Source of the DNA: Spirosoma sp. 48-14 | GTDB lineage: Bacteria; Bacteroidota; Bacteroidia; Cytophagales; Spirosomataceae | Direction of reading: 5' to 3' | DNA length: 64,000 nt | Assembly (NCBI RefSeq): GCF_001898575.1 | Contig: NZ_MKUD01000058.1 | Span: 186,001-250,000 of the forward strand | Shown: in pieces, positions 19,351 to 27,495 of the stretch | How positions within the stretch are numbered: position 1 is the stretch's first letter | Layout: the number at the start of each line of letters is the position of its first letter | Position numbers and translations under genes: made by a program | The notes under the pieces: generated by a model | Told to the model about the DNA's origin: nothing | The model's database searches: none | The model's input: the letters and a program-made list of their open reading frames with translations, nothing else

Positions 19351-19837
19351 CTTTACGTTTGGCGGTGGTCCTTCAAATTCATATTACTTCGCTAATGGGT
19401 TAGGCATACTTTATGAAGTGATGTTTAAGCCATCGGGTTATTTATTTCCCAATGACCCCGCATTCAATAATGATGTATATGAATTTGTTATTCGTATCGA
19501 GGAAAATATAGTTGGTATCAATCCCCCGCCAGATCCGCTTTTACCGCCAACTATCGCTGCTATTTTTCGCAATTTTTTCAAACGGGAAGGCGCTGTTATC
19601 GTTTACATCTGCGACTCTGCCGATGGTCGACAGGCTGTCCGCTTCCGAAAATTCAATTCCTGGTACAGTTATTTTGAGAGTAAGGGTTCTCCCTTGATGA
19701 AAATAGATCTTGAATTTGATGATAATGGCCACCCTGTTTATACATCATTACTATTACTGGCAAACCACCCTCTGTTTCCGCAAATTATTGCTGCATATCA
19801 GAAGTTAGTTCTATGGGCAGACAACGATACTAAATAA
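19316..19837 (+). CDS. Uncharacterised protein resembling DUF6169
   Basis: 173 residues, soluble, no signal peptide. It begins with KHDFTFGGGPSNSYYFANG, continues with a strand-rich part (YEFVIRIEENIVGINPPPDP), then VIVYICDSADGRQAVRFRKF, and ends with a helical segment. The pattern recalls the DUF6169 family of Bacteroidota; I am not certain of that name. Function is unknown. Lower GC and different codon feel from the neighbouring housekeeping genes suggest it came with the small upstream gene as a mobile unit. Confidence 0.65.
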   Translation: MQNEEQQSLKHDFTFGGGPSNSYYFANGLGILYEVMFKPSGYLFPNDPAFNNDVYEFVIRIEENIVGINPPPDPLLPPTIAAIFRNFFKREGAVIVYICDSADGRQAVRFRKFNSWYSYFESKGSPLMKIDLEFDDNGHPVYTSLLLLANHPLFPQIIAAYQKLVLWADNDTK

Positions 19838-19869
19838 TCGTAACTTCCTCTGCCGAATTTCCCACATTC

Positions 19870-21243
19870 ATGGACCAGCAAGCCATCATCGACTTCATCA
19901 AGCAAAGTGAAAGCCCTAAAATCAAGTATGCCTTTACAGACATCGACGGCGTACTTCGGGGCAAAATTATTCATCGACAAAAATTTCTGGATGGCCTGAA
20001 CGATGGCTTCGGCTTTTGTGATGTAGTCTGGGGTTGGGATTCGTCCGATACGCCTTACGATAATGGCCGCACTACAGGCTGGCATTCGGGCTACCCCGAT
20101 GCGCCTGTCCGAATTGATGTATCGACATTTCGGCAACTCCCCTGGCAAGATAATATTCCATTTTTCCTGGCCGATTTCAGTTCTAAAGCTGGGCAGGAAC
20201 CCAACGCATATGCCTTAGCTTCCTGCCCTCGCAGCCTATTAAAACGAATCGCTGACCAATGCCATCAAATGGGTTTCCATGCCCGATTTGCGCAGGAGTT
20301 CGAATGGTTCAATTTTCGCGAAACCCCCCGCAGCCTACAGGAAAAATCGTTCCTGAATCTGGAGCCACTTACGCCCGGTATGTTTGGTTACTCCATCCTG
20401 CGTCCTTCGCTCGAAAGTGCTTTTTATCATGACCTGTTCGACTTATTAGCCCGTTTCGACATTCCGCTGGAAGGACTCCACACCGAAACCGGGCCTGGTG
20501 TTTATGAAGCGGCTATTATGCACGACGAGGTTGTTCGGGCTGCCGATAAAGCCGTTCTGTTTAAAACGGCGGTCAAAGAAATTGCCTATCGACATGGTAT
20601 TATAGCTACTTTCATGGCAAAGTGGAACGCCGATCTGCCGGGTTGTAGTGGACACATTCACCAAAGCCTTTGGAGTCTGGATCAGAGCCGAAACTTATTT
20701 TTTGATGCCAGCCAGCCGAATCAGATGAGTGAATTGATGCAGCAGTTCATGGCTGGTCAATTGTATTGTTTGCCCCATATTACCCCCATGTTTGCGCCAA
20801 CCATCAATAGCTACAAACGGCTGGTTGAGGGTGCCTGGGCACCAACGACCATTACCTGGTCGGTAGATAACCGAACAACGGCGCTTCGGGTATTAAACCA
20901 CAAGGAAGCTTACACACGCGTAGAGCATCGGGTTTCGGGGTCGGATACCAATCCGTATCTGGCCATTGCGGCTTCGCTGGCTTCTGGTTTGTATGGTATT
21001 CGGCATAAGTTAACGCTCGATATTCCCGCTTCGGCTGGAAATGGCTACGCGGATAAACGAAATGGTATTCTGCCGACAAATCTGGACGAAGCAACCCAGG
21101 CAATGGCCCACTCCCCCGTTGCGGCTGAACTGTTTGGAGCTGAATTTGTTGACCACTTTACACGCACCCGAAACTGGGAATGGCGACAATATCTTCGCCA
21201 GGTCAGCGATTGGGAGTTGAAGCGGTATTTTGAAATAATTTAA
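19870..21243 (+). CDS. Glutamine synthetase family enzyme (GlnA4/PuuA-like)
   Basis: 457 residues with the two-domain glutamine synthetase plan. The N-terminal beta-grasp has KYAFTDIDGVLRGKIIHRQK; catalytic-domain motifs include FAQEFEWFNF (metal-binding Glu), HTETGPGVYEAAI, NADLPGCSGHIHQSL (the conserved His), PTINSYKRLVEGAWAPTT and the Arg in SVDNRTTALRV. The shorter length and the GVLRGK start resemble gamma-glutamyl-amine ligases rather than the canonical assimilatory enzyme. The amine substrate cannot be told. An APH-fold kinase gene follows after a large inverted repeat. Confidence 0.85.
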   Translation: MDQQAIIDFIKQSESPKIKYAFTDIDGVLRGKIIHRQKFLDGLNDGFGFCDVVWGWDSSDTPYDNGRTTGWHSGYPDAPVRIDVSTFRQLPWQDNIPFFLADFSSKAGQEPNAYALASCPRSLLKRIADQCHQMGFHARFAQEFEWFNFRETPRSLQEKSFLNLEPLTPGMFGYSILRPSLESAFYHDLFDLLARFDIPLEGLHTETGPGVYEAAIMHDEVVRAADKAVLFKTAVKEIAYRHGIIATFMAKWNADLPGCSGHIHQSLWSLDQSRNLFFDASQPNQMSELMQQFMAGQLYCLPHITPMFAPTINSYKRLVEGAWAPTTITWSVDNRTTALRVLNHKEAYTRVEHRVSGSDTNPYLAIAASLASGLYGIRHKLTLDIPASAGNGYADKRNGILPTNLDEATQAMAHSPVAAELFGAEFVDHFTRTRNWEWRQYLRQVSDWELKRYFEII

Positions 21244-21245
21244 CC

Positions 21246-21341
21246 TGTAGAGACGCCATACTTGGCGTCTCCTTTGCGTCAGCCTGAGCCGTCTGGAGTT
21301 AAGCCATCCGGTCAGGAGACGCCAAGTATGGCGTCTCTACA
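21246..21341. repeat. Nested inverted repeat with GAGACGCC hairpins
   Basis: Two perfect 28-bp arms (21246-21273 and 21314-21341) are inverted copies. Each arm is itself a hairpin: GAGACGCCA, TACT, TGGCGTCTC. The 40-bp centre is unrelated sequence. It can fold as one long stem or two small hairpins and may be a dispersed REP-like element. Confidence 0.8.
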
Positions 21342-21350
21342 ACCATTACA

Positions 21351-22391
21351 ATGCGTCTCGTAGATTATCATTCTATTATAAAAAAAGCCTGGGCTGATTT
21401 CGACCCATCGGTGCAGATTCATACCATTGAGGACATCAGTGCCCGGGTTTCGACTAACCACGTTTTTCGGGTACGGTTTGAAGATGGTGGCCATATTATT
21501 GCCAAACTATCTTATTTCGGTAGGCACGAACACTTTCTGGAAGATCACCGGATCATTCACGCACTGGCCAATAACTTACTCTACCCGTTCGAAAATGTGC
21601 TGGCTAAATCACTGGTGCGCGATGGTCAGGTTTATACGTATCGGTACAAGAACGGCTATATTGATGCCTGGGTTGTGTTTTACAATCCCATTCGCATTCA
21701 ACAAAAGCTTCCCCGACGGCTGGAAGAGCATCAAATTCAGATGCTGGGCCGCCAAATTGCCAAATTTCACAAGGCCTGTTCACGAGTCAGCCCGGTTTTG
21801 CCCAAGTCCAGCAAAACGCTTCGCTCCGATATCTGGGATTTACTGGACGTACTAGATACCGAAGCTGGCCAGTTTGAGCATCGAATGCACGTAGAAGAAC
21901 TAAAACGGCAGTGCAATCTTTTTCTGGAAAATCGTCAGAAGCTCGTAGCCGGTATTGTTGAGACCATGCCCGTATTTGTGGACTGGAACATTGGTAATTT
22001 TTCGGTAACACGTAATTTTGAGTTGTATTCCCGATGGGATTACGACTGGTTCAGAGTGAGTTATCGGGTTATGGACTTTTATTTTTTCAGCCGGGTTGCT
22101 TCCAATGTTGGTGACCGAACTGTATTTAGCTACGTCATAGGTCCATTGATGGAAGAGCGGTTTCTATTATTTTTGAAGGAGTATCATGCCGTGTATCCGC
22201 TGACGGAGAACGAAATTCGTTTCCTGCCCGAAGCCTATCGATTCTTTATACTCAACTACGTCATAAAATACGGTCGCTACTTCTTCCATCGAACGTATGC
22301 CACCAAATTACAGCGTGAAGCATATCAGACCTATTTCCCATCCATTGAAACCTTCGATGCGGAAAAAATTCTGAAAGCGCTGGGCATTTAA
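21351..22391 (+). CDS. APH-fold phosphotransferase of unknown substrate
   Basis: 346 residues with the aminoglycoside-phosphotransferase/choline-kinase plan. RVSTNHVFRVRFEDGGHIIAK in pieces forms the nucleotide-binding sheet with its Lys; the catalytic segment is VFVDWNIGNFSV, where the usual HGDxHxxN is changed to VDWNIGN but keeps the catalytic Asp and metal-binding Asn; the second metal Asp is in RWDYDWFRVS. It follows the glutamine-synthetase-like gene in the same direction. The substrate is unknown and antibiotic resistance should not be assumed. Confidence 0.75.
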   Translation: MRLVDYHSIIKKAWADFDPSVQIHTIEDISARVSTNHVFRVRFEDGGHIIAKLSYFGRHEHFLEDHRIIHALANNLLYPFENVLAKSLVRDGQVYTYRYKNGYIDAWVVFYNPIRIQQKLPRRLEEHQIQMLGRQIAKFHKACSRVSPVLPKSSKTLRSDIWDLLDVLDTEAGQFEHRMHVEELKRQCNLFLENRQKLVAGIVETMPVFVDWNIGNFSVTRNFELYSRWDYDWFRVSYRVMDFYFFSRVASNVGDRTVFSYVIGPLMEERFLLFLKEYHAVYPLTENEIRFLPEAYRFFILNYVIKYGRYFFHRTYATKLQREAYQTYFPSIETFDAEKILKALGI

Positions 22392-22472
22392 GTCATTTAG
22401 TTGTCATTGATGGTCATTTATTGGATGCACAACGAATGACAAACAATGACCATCAATGACAACTAAATGACT
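22391..22472 (+). terminator. 28-bp perfect inverted repeat between kinase and sigma-factor genes
   Basis: Arms 22391-22418 and 22445-22472 are perfect complements built of the words GTCATTTAGTT and GTCATTGATG, with a 26-base loop that itself contains related words. It begins at the stop codon of the upstream gene. There is no U-run; it may still end or protect the transcript. Confidence 0.6.
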
Positions 22473-22490
22473 ATCGTTCTCTAACGCGCA

Positions 22491-23078
22491 ATGCCTGCTC
22501 TGACCGACCTTTCAACCCTGATTGAATCGATCCAGCAAGGAGACGAAACGGCTTTCCGACAACTGTACGAACTGACTAAAAGCCGTATATTTAATACCGC
22601 CCTCAGTTACGTTCGTTCCCGAGAAGATGCTGAAGAGATCACGCAGGACGTTTTCGTCGATGTTTTCCGCTCGGCAAGCCAGTTTAAAGGAGATGCAGCG
22701 GTTACAACCTGGCTTTATCGAATAACGATCAACAAGTCGCTCGATTTTCAGAAGCGAAAAAAGCGACAGAAGCGGTTTGCCTTTCTGACTAGTTTATTCG
22801 ATAACACTACGGGCGAAGTCATCCACCACCCTACCGACTTTTTTCATCCAGGTGTTGCACTGGAAAATCAGGAAAATGCGTCCCGGCTATTCCAGGCCAT
22901 CGACCAATTACCCGACAAACAAAAAACGGCGTATATCCTAACTCGAATTGAGGGGTTAACGAATATTGAAGCAGCTAACGTTATGACTGTAACCGTTGGA
23001 GCCGTTGAATCACTACTCCAGCGAGCCAATGAAAACTTGCGGAAACGATTGGCCAGCTGGTATTTGCCGGACCGGTGA
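22491..23078 (+). CDS. RNA polymerase ECF sigma factor
   Basis: 195 residues with sigma region 2 (about 20-95: AFRQLYELTKSRIFNTALSY, SREDAEEITQDVFVDVFRS, TTWLYRITINKSLDF) and region 4 (about 125-185: IDQLPDKQKTAYILTRIEGL, then NIEAANVMTVTVGAVESLL). It lacks region 3, as ECF factors do. The next gene encodes a small membrane protein with the look of an anti-sigma factor and the one after a Spy/CpxP-like periplasmic protein, so it probably answers an envelope or metal stress. Confidence 0.93.
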   Translation: MPALTDLSTLIESIQQGDETAFRQLYELTKSRIFNTALSYVRSREDAEEITQDVFVDVFRSASQFKGDAAVTTWLYRITINKSLDFQKRKKRQKRFAFLTSLFDNTTGEVIHHPTDFFHPGVALENQENASRLFQAIDQLPDKQKTAYILTRIEGLTNIEAANVMTVTVGAVESLLQRANENLRKRLASWYLPDR

Positions 23079-23174
23079 AGCATTTTCAGACATCCGTGCC
23101 GTAATTTACCTTACAACTCTACTATTTTTACCCAATAGCCGTAGGAATCAAAACGATTTATCGTCTGTCTTCGT

Positions 23175-23498
23175 ATGAAACCAGAAAAAGATAAATGGAT
23201 AAATAGTGTACTGAACAGCCTGGAAGGTATGCAGCGGGCCGAGCCTAGTCCGTTTTTGTTCGCTAAAATTCAACATCAGCTGGCGACCAGAAATAGCCCC
23301 GTATACATACCTGCCCGAACAGTGTGGCTCACGGTAGCTTCCTTCGCCTTACTTTTACTACTTAACTGGCGAATCATTGACAACAGTTCGACGCCAAAAA
23401 CAAACGATACATCCGATCTTAATACTGTTGTATCAGGCATGCAATTGTATCCGTCTACCAATCAACCATATGATTTATGGAGCGGACAAAACTACTAA
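23175..23498 (+). CDS. Probable anti-sigma factor (single-pass membrane protein)
   Basis: 107 residues. The first 48 are cytoplasmic and include WINSVLNSLEGMQRAEPSPF and LFAKIQHQLA, a pattern common in small membrane proteins next to Bacteroidota ECF sigma genes. One membrane segment follows (VWLTVASFALLLLLNW). The remaining 40 residues would be periplasmic. The 3' end overlaps the next gene by 22 bases. Role as anti-sigma factor is inferred from topology and position; no zinc motif (HxxxCxxC) is present. Confidence 0.7.
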   Translation: MKPEKDKWINSVLNSLEGMQRAEPSPFLFAKIQHQLATRNSPVYIPARTVWLTVASFALLLLLNWRIIDNSSTPKTNDTSDLNTVVSGMQLYPSTNQPYDLWSGQNY

Positions 23499-24028
23499 CC
23501 TTCTCCGTTATTGCTCTACTTCTACTCAACCTGCTGACTATTGGCTTTGTCGTGATTAAATCAGGCCAATTTTCTCAGTCAGAGCAACCTCGAGGTCCAT
23601 TTCCCCGACGGGAAGAGCCAGCACGTATTATTATTGAGCGACTCCATTTCGACGAAGCACAGCAGAAGCAATATCGGGAAATGATCAGGCAGCATCAGCA
23701 GCAAACCCAGCAGTTGAACGATAAGTCCGTTCAGTTATTCCAGGCCTATTACGACTTATTGACCACACCGCAGCCCGATTCGGCAAAGCAGCAAGCGTTA
23801 TCTCAACAAATCGCCGACAACCAGCGGCATCTGGCAGAACTCAATTTCGCCCATTTTAAGCAAATCAAAGCCTTATGTCGGCCCGACCAGCAAGCAGACT
23901 TTATCCAGTTGGTCGACGAACTTGCCCGGCTTTTTGGTCGGCAGCAACGCCCGCCAAGAGGCCCTGGCCATGAGCCACCGGGCGGGCGCCCCGACGAGCC
24001 ACCCAAAAATTTTCCACCCCGACCGTAG
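23477..24028 (+). CDS. Spy/CpxP-like periplasmic protein
   Basis: 183 residues. An N-terminal membrane anchor or signal (LLTFSVIALLLLNLLTIGFV) precedes a helical region starting LHFDEAQQKQYREMIRQHQQ, comparable with the LTxxQ-type helices of Spy/CpxP metal-stress chaperones. The C-terminal 30 residues are a Pro/Gly/Arg-rich tail. The start overlaps the putative anti-sigma gene by 22 bases. In related loci such proteins sense or buffer metals and misfolded proteins. The SCO1 gene further on hints at copper. Confidence 0.75.
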   Translation: MERTKLLTFSVIALLLLNLLTIGFVVIKSGQFSQSEQPRGPFPRREEPARIIIERLHFDEAQQKQYREMIRQHQQQTQQLNDKSVQLFQAYYDLLTTPQPDSAKQQALSQQIADNQRHLAELNFAHFKQIKALCRPDQQADFIQLVDELARLFGRQQRPPRGPGHEPPGGRPDEPPKNFPPRP

Positions 24029-24055
24029 GAATGTGCAAAGCATATCGTCTAAGCG

Positions 24056-24076
24056 GGTAATTAACGACTAATTACC
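24056..24076 (+). promoter_or_regulatory. Inverted repeat abutting the YHYH gene start
   Basis: GGTAATT and AATTACC, 7-base loop, ending on the base before ATG 24077. It could occlude the start in mRNA or be an operator. Confidence 0.35.
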
Positions 24077-24901
24077 ATGAACAGAACCAACGCATTCACT
24101 ACCCTGATCCTATCTTTTGGTATCCTGACATTCATTAGCTGTAACAAGAGCGACGACTCTGTCAACCCAACCACCTCAGGTTCTACGTCGGGAACCAGCA
24201 GTACCACAACAGCCACGGGCAGTACAACTACGTCGGTAGGCACGGGTGTACCTGATGTATTCAAAAAGATTTATGGTGCCACCAGCATTACAACCGATGG
24301 CACTTATGTCTATATAAAAACCTCAGGTGCACCCGATCACAAGAGTATTTATTACGCTGCGTCAAACAGCCTGTACGAAAACTTTACCGGGACTACCTTC
24401 GGTGGGAACAAGTTTTCTAAAAATCCTAACTCCATTGCCGTTCAGAATTACACGTTTAAAATTCCGCTGAACCCCAAAGTAGCTTCTTCTCATTCAGCGA
24501 CCAATCTGGGGCCTATCGGAGTATCGCTGAATGGAGTGGCCTTTTTCAACCAATATGCAGGCCCTAACCAGCCTCTGACGAATGAAGTTGTCTCGTTTGA
24601 CCAATGGTGGGGGCATCCTTCGCCAAGCAGTGAATACCATTACCACGTAGAGCCTCTATACCTGACTACCGTTAAAGGGACTAAATCGTCACTATTAGGC
24701 TTTTTACTGGATGGTTTTCCGGTTTACGGGCCAGAAGAAAATGGAGCGACGGTAGCGGCTTCCTCCTTAGATGCCTACCATGGCCATACACACGCCACGG
24801 CCGATTACCCGAATGGTATCTACCACTATCATATTACGTCAAGCGATCCTTACATCAACGGCAGTGGCTATTATGGTACGCCCGGAACGGCTTCTAAATA
24901 A
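24077..24901 (+). CDS. YHYH-domain lipoprotein
   Basis: 274 residues. The N-terminus is a lipoprotein signal (LILSFGILTFISC, Cys at about 22), followed by a Ser/Thr/Gly-rich linker of some 40 residues. The YHYH domain follows: SSEYHYHVEPLYL, LGFLLDGFPVYGPEE and HGHTHATADYPNGIYHYHIT, the histidine-rich repeats that name the family. Members are secreted and of unknown function; histidine clusters suggest metal binding. The neighbouring Spy-like and SCO1 genes would agree with copper. Confidence 0.88.
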   Translation: MNRTNAFTTLILSFGILTFISCNKSDDSVNPTTSGSTSGTSSTTTATGSTTTSVGTGVPDVFKKIYGATSITTDGTYVYIKTSGAPDHKSIYYAASNSLYENFTGTTFGGNKFSKNPNSIAVQNYTFKIPLNPKVASSHSATNLGPIGVSLNGVAFFNQYAGPNQPLTNEVVSFDQWWGHPSPSSEYHYHVEPLYLTTVKGTKSSLLGFLLDGFPVYGPEENGATVAASSLDAYHGHTHATADYPNGIYHYHITSSDPYINGSGYYGTPGTASK

Positions 24902-25460
24902 GTGGATGGGATTAACCTTCATCATGCTGGCATCTTGTTCGGGTCCTGTAACGTCCGACAAGTTGCCAGCCTTTGAAGCAACCACTGTACATGTGCACTG
25001 GCAGAACGGGCTGGCTGTTGATAATGACCAGCCATTTACGGGTGTGGTTTATACGCTCGCGGAGAATAAAAAAGACACTGTTGAGATCGTTGGTTTTCGG
25101 GATGGGAAAGAACAGGGCGAATGGAAGCGTTTCTACGAGAATGGCAAACTAGCCGAAAAGCGATTTTTCGAGAATGGCCAGAAAGTAGGTGATTTAACCG
25201 CCTGGTGGCCAGATGGTACTCTGAAAATGGCTTATCATTTTGACGATGGCGAATATAACGGCGTTTGTCGGGAATGGGGTCCTACGGGACTATTACTCAA
25301 AGAAATGACCTACAAAAATGGCTACGAGGATGGCCAGCAAAAGCAATTTTACGACAACGGAAAAGTAAAAGCGAACTACATCATCATAGCTGGCCGACGA
25401 TATGGTTTGCTCGGCACAAAAAACTGCGTCAATGCGACAGATAGTCTTTTTAAGCAGTAG
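24873..25460 (+). CDS. YwqK/MORN-like repeat lipoprotein
   Basis: 195 residues from ATG 24873, which gives a good lipoprotein signal (MVRPERLLNKWMGLTFIMLA then SC). ATG 24906 is a second option but leaves only ten residues before the Cys. It overlaps the YHYH gene by 29 bases. The mature part has four to five repeats of the type DGKEQGEWKRFYENGKLAEK, DGTLKMAYHFDDGEYNG and YEDGQQKQFYDNGKVKANY, as in YwqK-type proteins often labelled antitoxin. That label is not supported here; a surface structural or binding role is equally possible. Confidence 0.78.
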   Translation: MVRPERLLNKWMGLTFIMLASCSGPVTSDKLPAFEATTVHVHWQNGLAVDNDQPFTGVVYTLAENKKDTVEIVGFRDGKEQGEWKRFYENGKLAEKRFFENGQKVGDLTAWWPDGTLKMAYHFDDGEYNGVCREWGPTGLLLKEMTYKNGYEDGQQKQFYDNGKVKANYIIIAGRRYGLLGTKNCVNATDSLFKQ

Positions 25461-26091
25461 TCTTTGGGGGCTTCTTATAGGCTGCCTCAGTTGTTCTCAT
25501 CAGCCTACCGAAACCAGACTACCTTACTACAACGCGCCCGACTTCAGCCCAATCTTCCTTGATTCCCAGCAAGATGTAGCTAAGAAAGTGCCACATATGA
25601 TTGGTACCTTTTCGTTTACCGATCAAAACGGAGCCGCGATTACCCAGAAAACTATTGAAGGCAACATTCATGTAGCCGACTTTTTTTTCACATCCTGCGG
25701 AGCCATATGCCCCAAAATGACCAAGCACATGCAGTTGGTCGAAAAGGCTTTCCCCGATGATGACAATCTAGTTTTGTTGTCTTACAGCGTTACCCCCTGG
25801 ATTGACAGCGTAGCCCGGCTGAAAACCTATTGCCGGACGAATGGTATCCAGGCGAAAAACTGGCATTTCCTAACCGGCAACAAATCGGAAATTTATCAGC
25901 TTGCCCGACAGTCGTATTTCGCCGAAGAAGAACTAGGCTTTAGTAAAGACAGTACGAATTTTCTGCATACCGAACATTTCTTACTGGTCGATAAGCACAA
26001 ACGCATTCGGGGTATTTACAATGGCACGCTTGAGCTTGAAATGCAGCAACTTATAGCCGACATTAGGACGTTGAAAAAAGAAACAGATTGA
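25432..26091 (+). CDS. SCO1/SenC-family copper protein
   Basis: 219 residues from ATG 25432, overlapping the previous gene by 29 bases. A signal region ending in IGCLSC indicates a lipoprotein. The thioredoxin-fold domain has the copper-binding pair in FFTSCGAICPKMTKHM (CxxxCP) and the conserved later His in FLHTEHFLLVDKHKR. SCO proteins deliver copper to, or keep reduced, the CuA site of cytochrome c oxidase, in the periplasm. Here the gene ends a run of secreted-protein genes after an ECF sigma unit. Confidence 0.88.
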   Translation: MRQIVFLSSSLWGLLIGCLSCSHQPTETRLPYYNAPDFSPIFLDSQQDVAKKVPHMIGTFSFTDQNGAAITQKTIEGNIHVADFFFTSCGAICPKMTKHMQLVEKAFPDDDNLVLLSYSVTPWIDSVARLKTYCRTNGIQAKNWHFLTGNKSEIYQLARQSYFAEEELGFSKDSTNFLHTEHFLLVDKHKRIRGIYNGTLELEMQQLIADIRTLKKETD

Positions 26092-26177
26092 AAATTCGGC
26101 TTACGGTGTACTATTTAGTATTCACCAATTATACCGTTTGCTGACAGAATTGCTGCTATGGCTACCCGATTGAACAC

Positions 26178-26714
26178 TCATTCTTGAAACCTTCCTGCCG
26201 CTGACGAAGTCAACAACACGATAAATGCAAGCAGCACCGATGAAATAAGTCCACCAATGATATGCGTTTGGATTAAACCTTTGACGCTGAAAAAGTCACG
26301 AAATTTTTGTAGACTTTCGGTCCCATCATCATCAAAAACTACATTCTGTTCTGTTTCAATCTCCATCATTTTTTGTTGACTTGCCTCCAGATTCTTAACT
26401 GCAATTCTATTTTTGTAATCTGTGTCAATGTAATGATGTAAACCTATATCGAAACCCGTTAACAGAATACCACCCAGAATTACCACGCCAAGTACAGCTA
26501 GGACGGTTTTTTCTACAGAAAGCAGAATAGGTTTGGCAAAACGATGAAAGCCGACGACTACACCTCCCCACGAAAGTAGCACACTTAAAAGATTGAAATT
26601 GGGTAAAGCTGTATGCGTCTGCTCGGCTATATAAGCGACCGTTTCCAAAACAATAAGAATCACCGCATACAGCATGGCCAGAAGTAGCACCATCGAAACA
26701 AAACGAGACGGCAT
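26178..26714 (-). CDS. Four-helix membrane protein (DUF4199-like topology)
   Basis: 178 residues with about four membrane segments (VSMVLLLAMLYAVILIVLET, LLSVLLSWGGVVVGF, TVLAVLGVVILGGILLTGF, HIIGGLISSVLLAFIVLLT) and a charged loop in between (NLEASQQKMMEIETEQ). The arrangement of paired helices and a central soluble loop recalls the Bacteroidota DUF4199 proteins, though I cannot confirm membership. It starts 7 bases after the ABC permease gene and is probably in the same operon, where it could be an accessory or immunity protein (inference). Confidence 0.65.
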   Translation of the reverse strand: MPSRFVSMVLLLAMLYAVILIVLETVAYIAEQTHTALPNFNLLSVLLSWGGVVVGFHRFAKPILLSVEKTVLAVLGVVILGGILLTGFDIGLHHYIDTDYKNRIAVKNLEASQQKMMEIETEQNVVFDDDGTESLQKFRDFFSVKGLIQTHIIGGLISSVLLAFIVLLTSSAAGRFQE

Positions 26715-26721
26715 ACAAGAG

Positions 26722-27495
26722 TTAGTTTAGTAGAAAATTTACCAACTTGTTAGGTCTCCAACGACCATATAGCCAGACAGCCAAAGCTACCAACAACACG
26801 TAAACTCCGGCAGTAACATATTGAGCCTGAAGCTCAGGCTGATAAGAAATTAGCCCATTAGCTGAGGCATAACCGATGGCAAGCCGCAACGCAGCAAATG
26901 GATTTGGAAAATGATGGCTAAACCCAGTTAGAATTTGCAACACTAGCAAGACAAGTACGGCAATGGTGGGTGTTCGGATGAGGGAAGATAGTAGGAAAAA
27001 GGTTAGCCACATTGGAACTGTCAATAACATTAAATGAGCCGAAATAGCCATAAGCTTTCCGAAAAACTGACTCATTGTCAAATTATCAATAACATCTGTC
27101 GCATACCCGTACAAAACAAAACCAGCCACTAACAAACTAATCAATAAGACCAACAGACAAAGTAGCCAGGCAGTCAAAAACTTAGCTACGTACCATCGAT
27201 CTGCTCGAATTGGTAAGCGATACAGCCATGAAACCGTCTGATTTTGCCGTTCGCTATATAGAATTACAAAGAAAACAAGGGAGAAAATAGGGAGTGAAAT
27301 GAGTTGAATAGGTAAGAAAAAGCCCAAAAAGTACCCGTCGAAGCTGACGGAGCGCTTACCAGCCATTGATCCCTGTCCAAGAAGCCATGCCCAACCTACC
27401 AGTGTCCAGCCGCCAATCAGTAGTATCCAAACTACCTGCGGCTGTCGGATTAGCTTCATCCATTCATTTTTGAAATAAACGCGCCAGCTATTCAT
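26722..27495 (-). CDS. ABC-2 type permease, second subunit
   Basis: 257 residues with six predicted membrane segments. The N-terminal SWRVYFKNEWMKLIRQPQVV is the usual amphipathic entry helix of ABC-2 permeases. It overlaps the preceding permease gene by 4 bases, showing tight coupling. Two unlike permeases of about 250 residues plus one ATPase is the arrangement of LanE/LanG/LanF immunity exporters. Substrate unknown. Confidence 0.8.
   Translation of the reverse strand: MNSWRVYFKNEWMKLIRQPQVVWILLIGGWTLVGWAWLLGQGSMAGKRSVSFDGYFLGFFLPIQLISLPIFSLVFFVILYSERQNQTVSWLYRLPIRADRWYVAKFLTAWLLCLLVLLISLLVAGFVLYGYATDVIDNLTMSQFFGKLMAISAHLMLLTVPMWLTFFLLSSLIRTPTIAVLVLLVLQILTGFSHHFPNPFAALRLAIGYASANGLISYQPELQAQYVTAGVYVLLVALAVWLYGRWRPNKLVNFLLN

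Noticed and set aside
21351-22391. Aminoglycoside resistance gene
   Set aside because: It has the APH fold but a modified catalytic loop and no resistance-gene context; many such kinases act on small metabolites or sugars.
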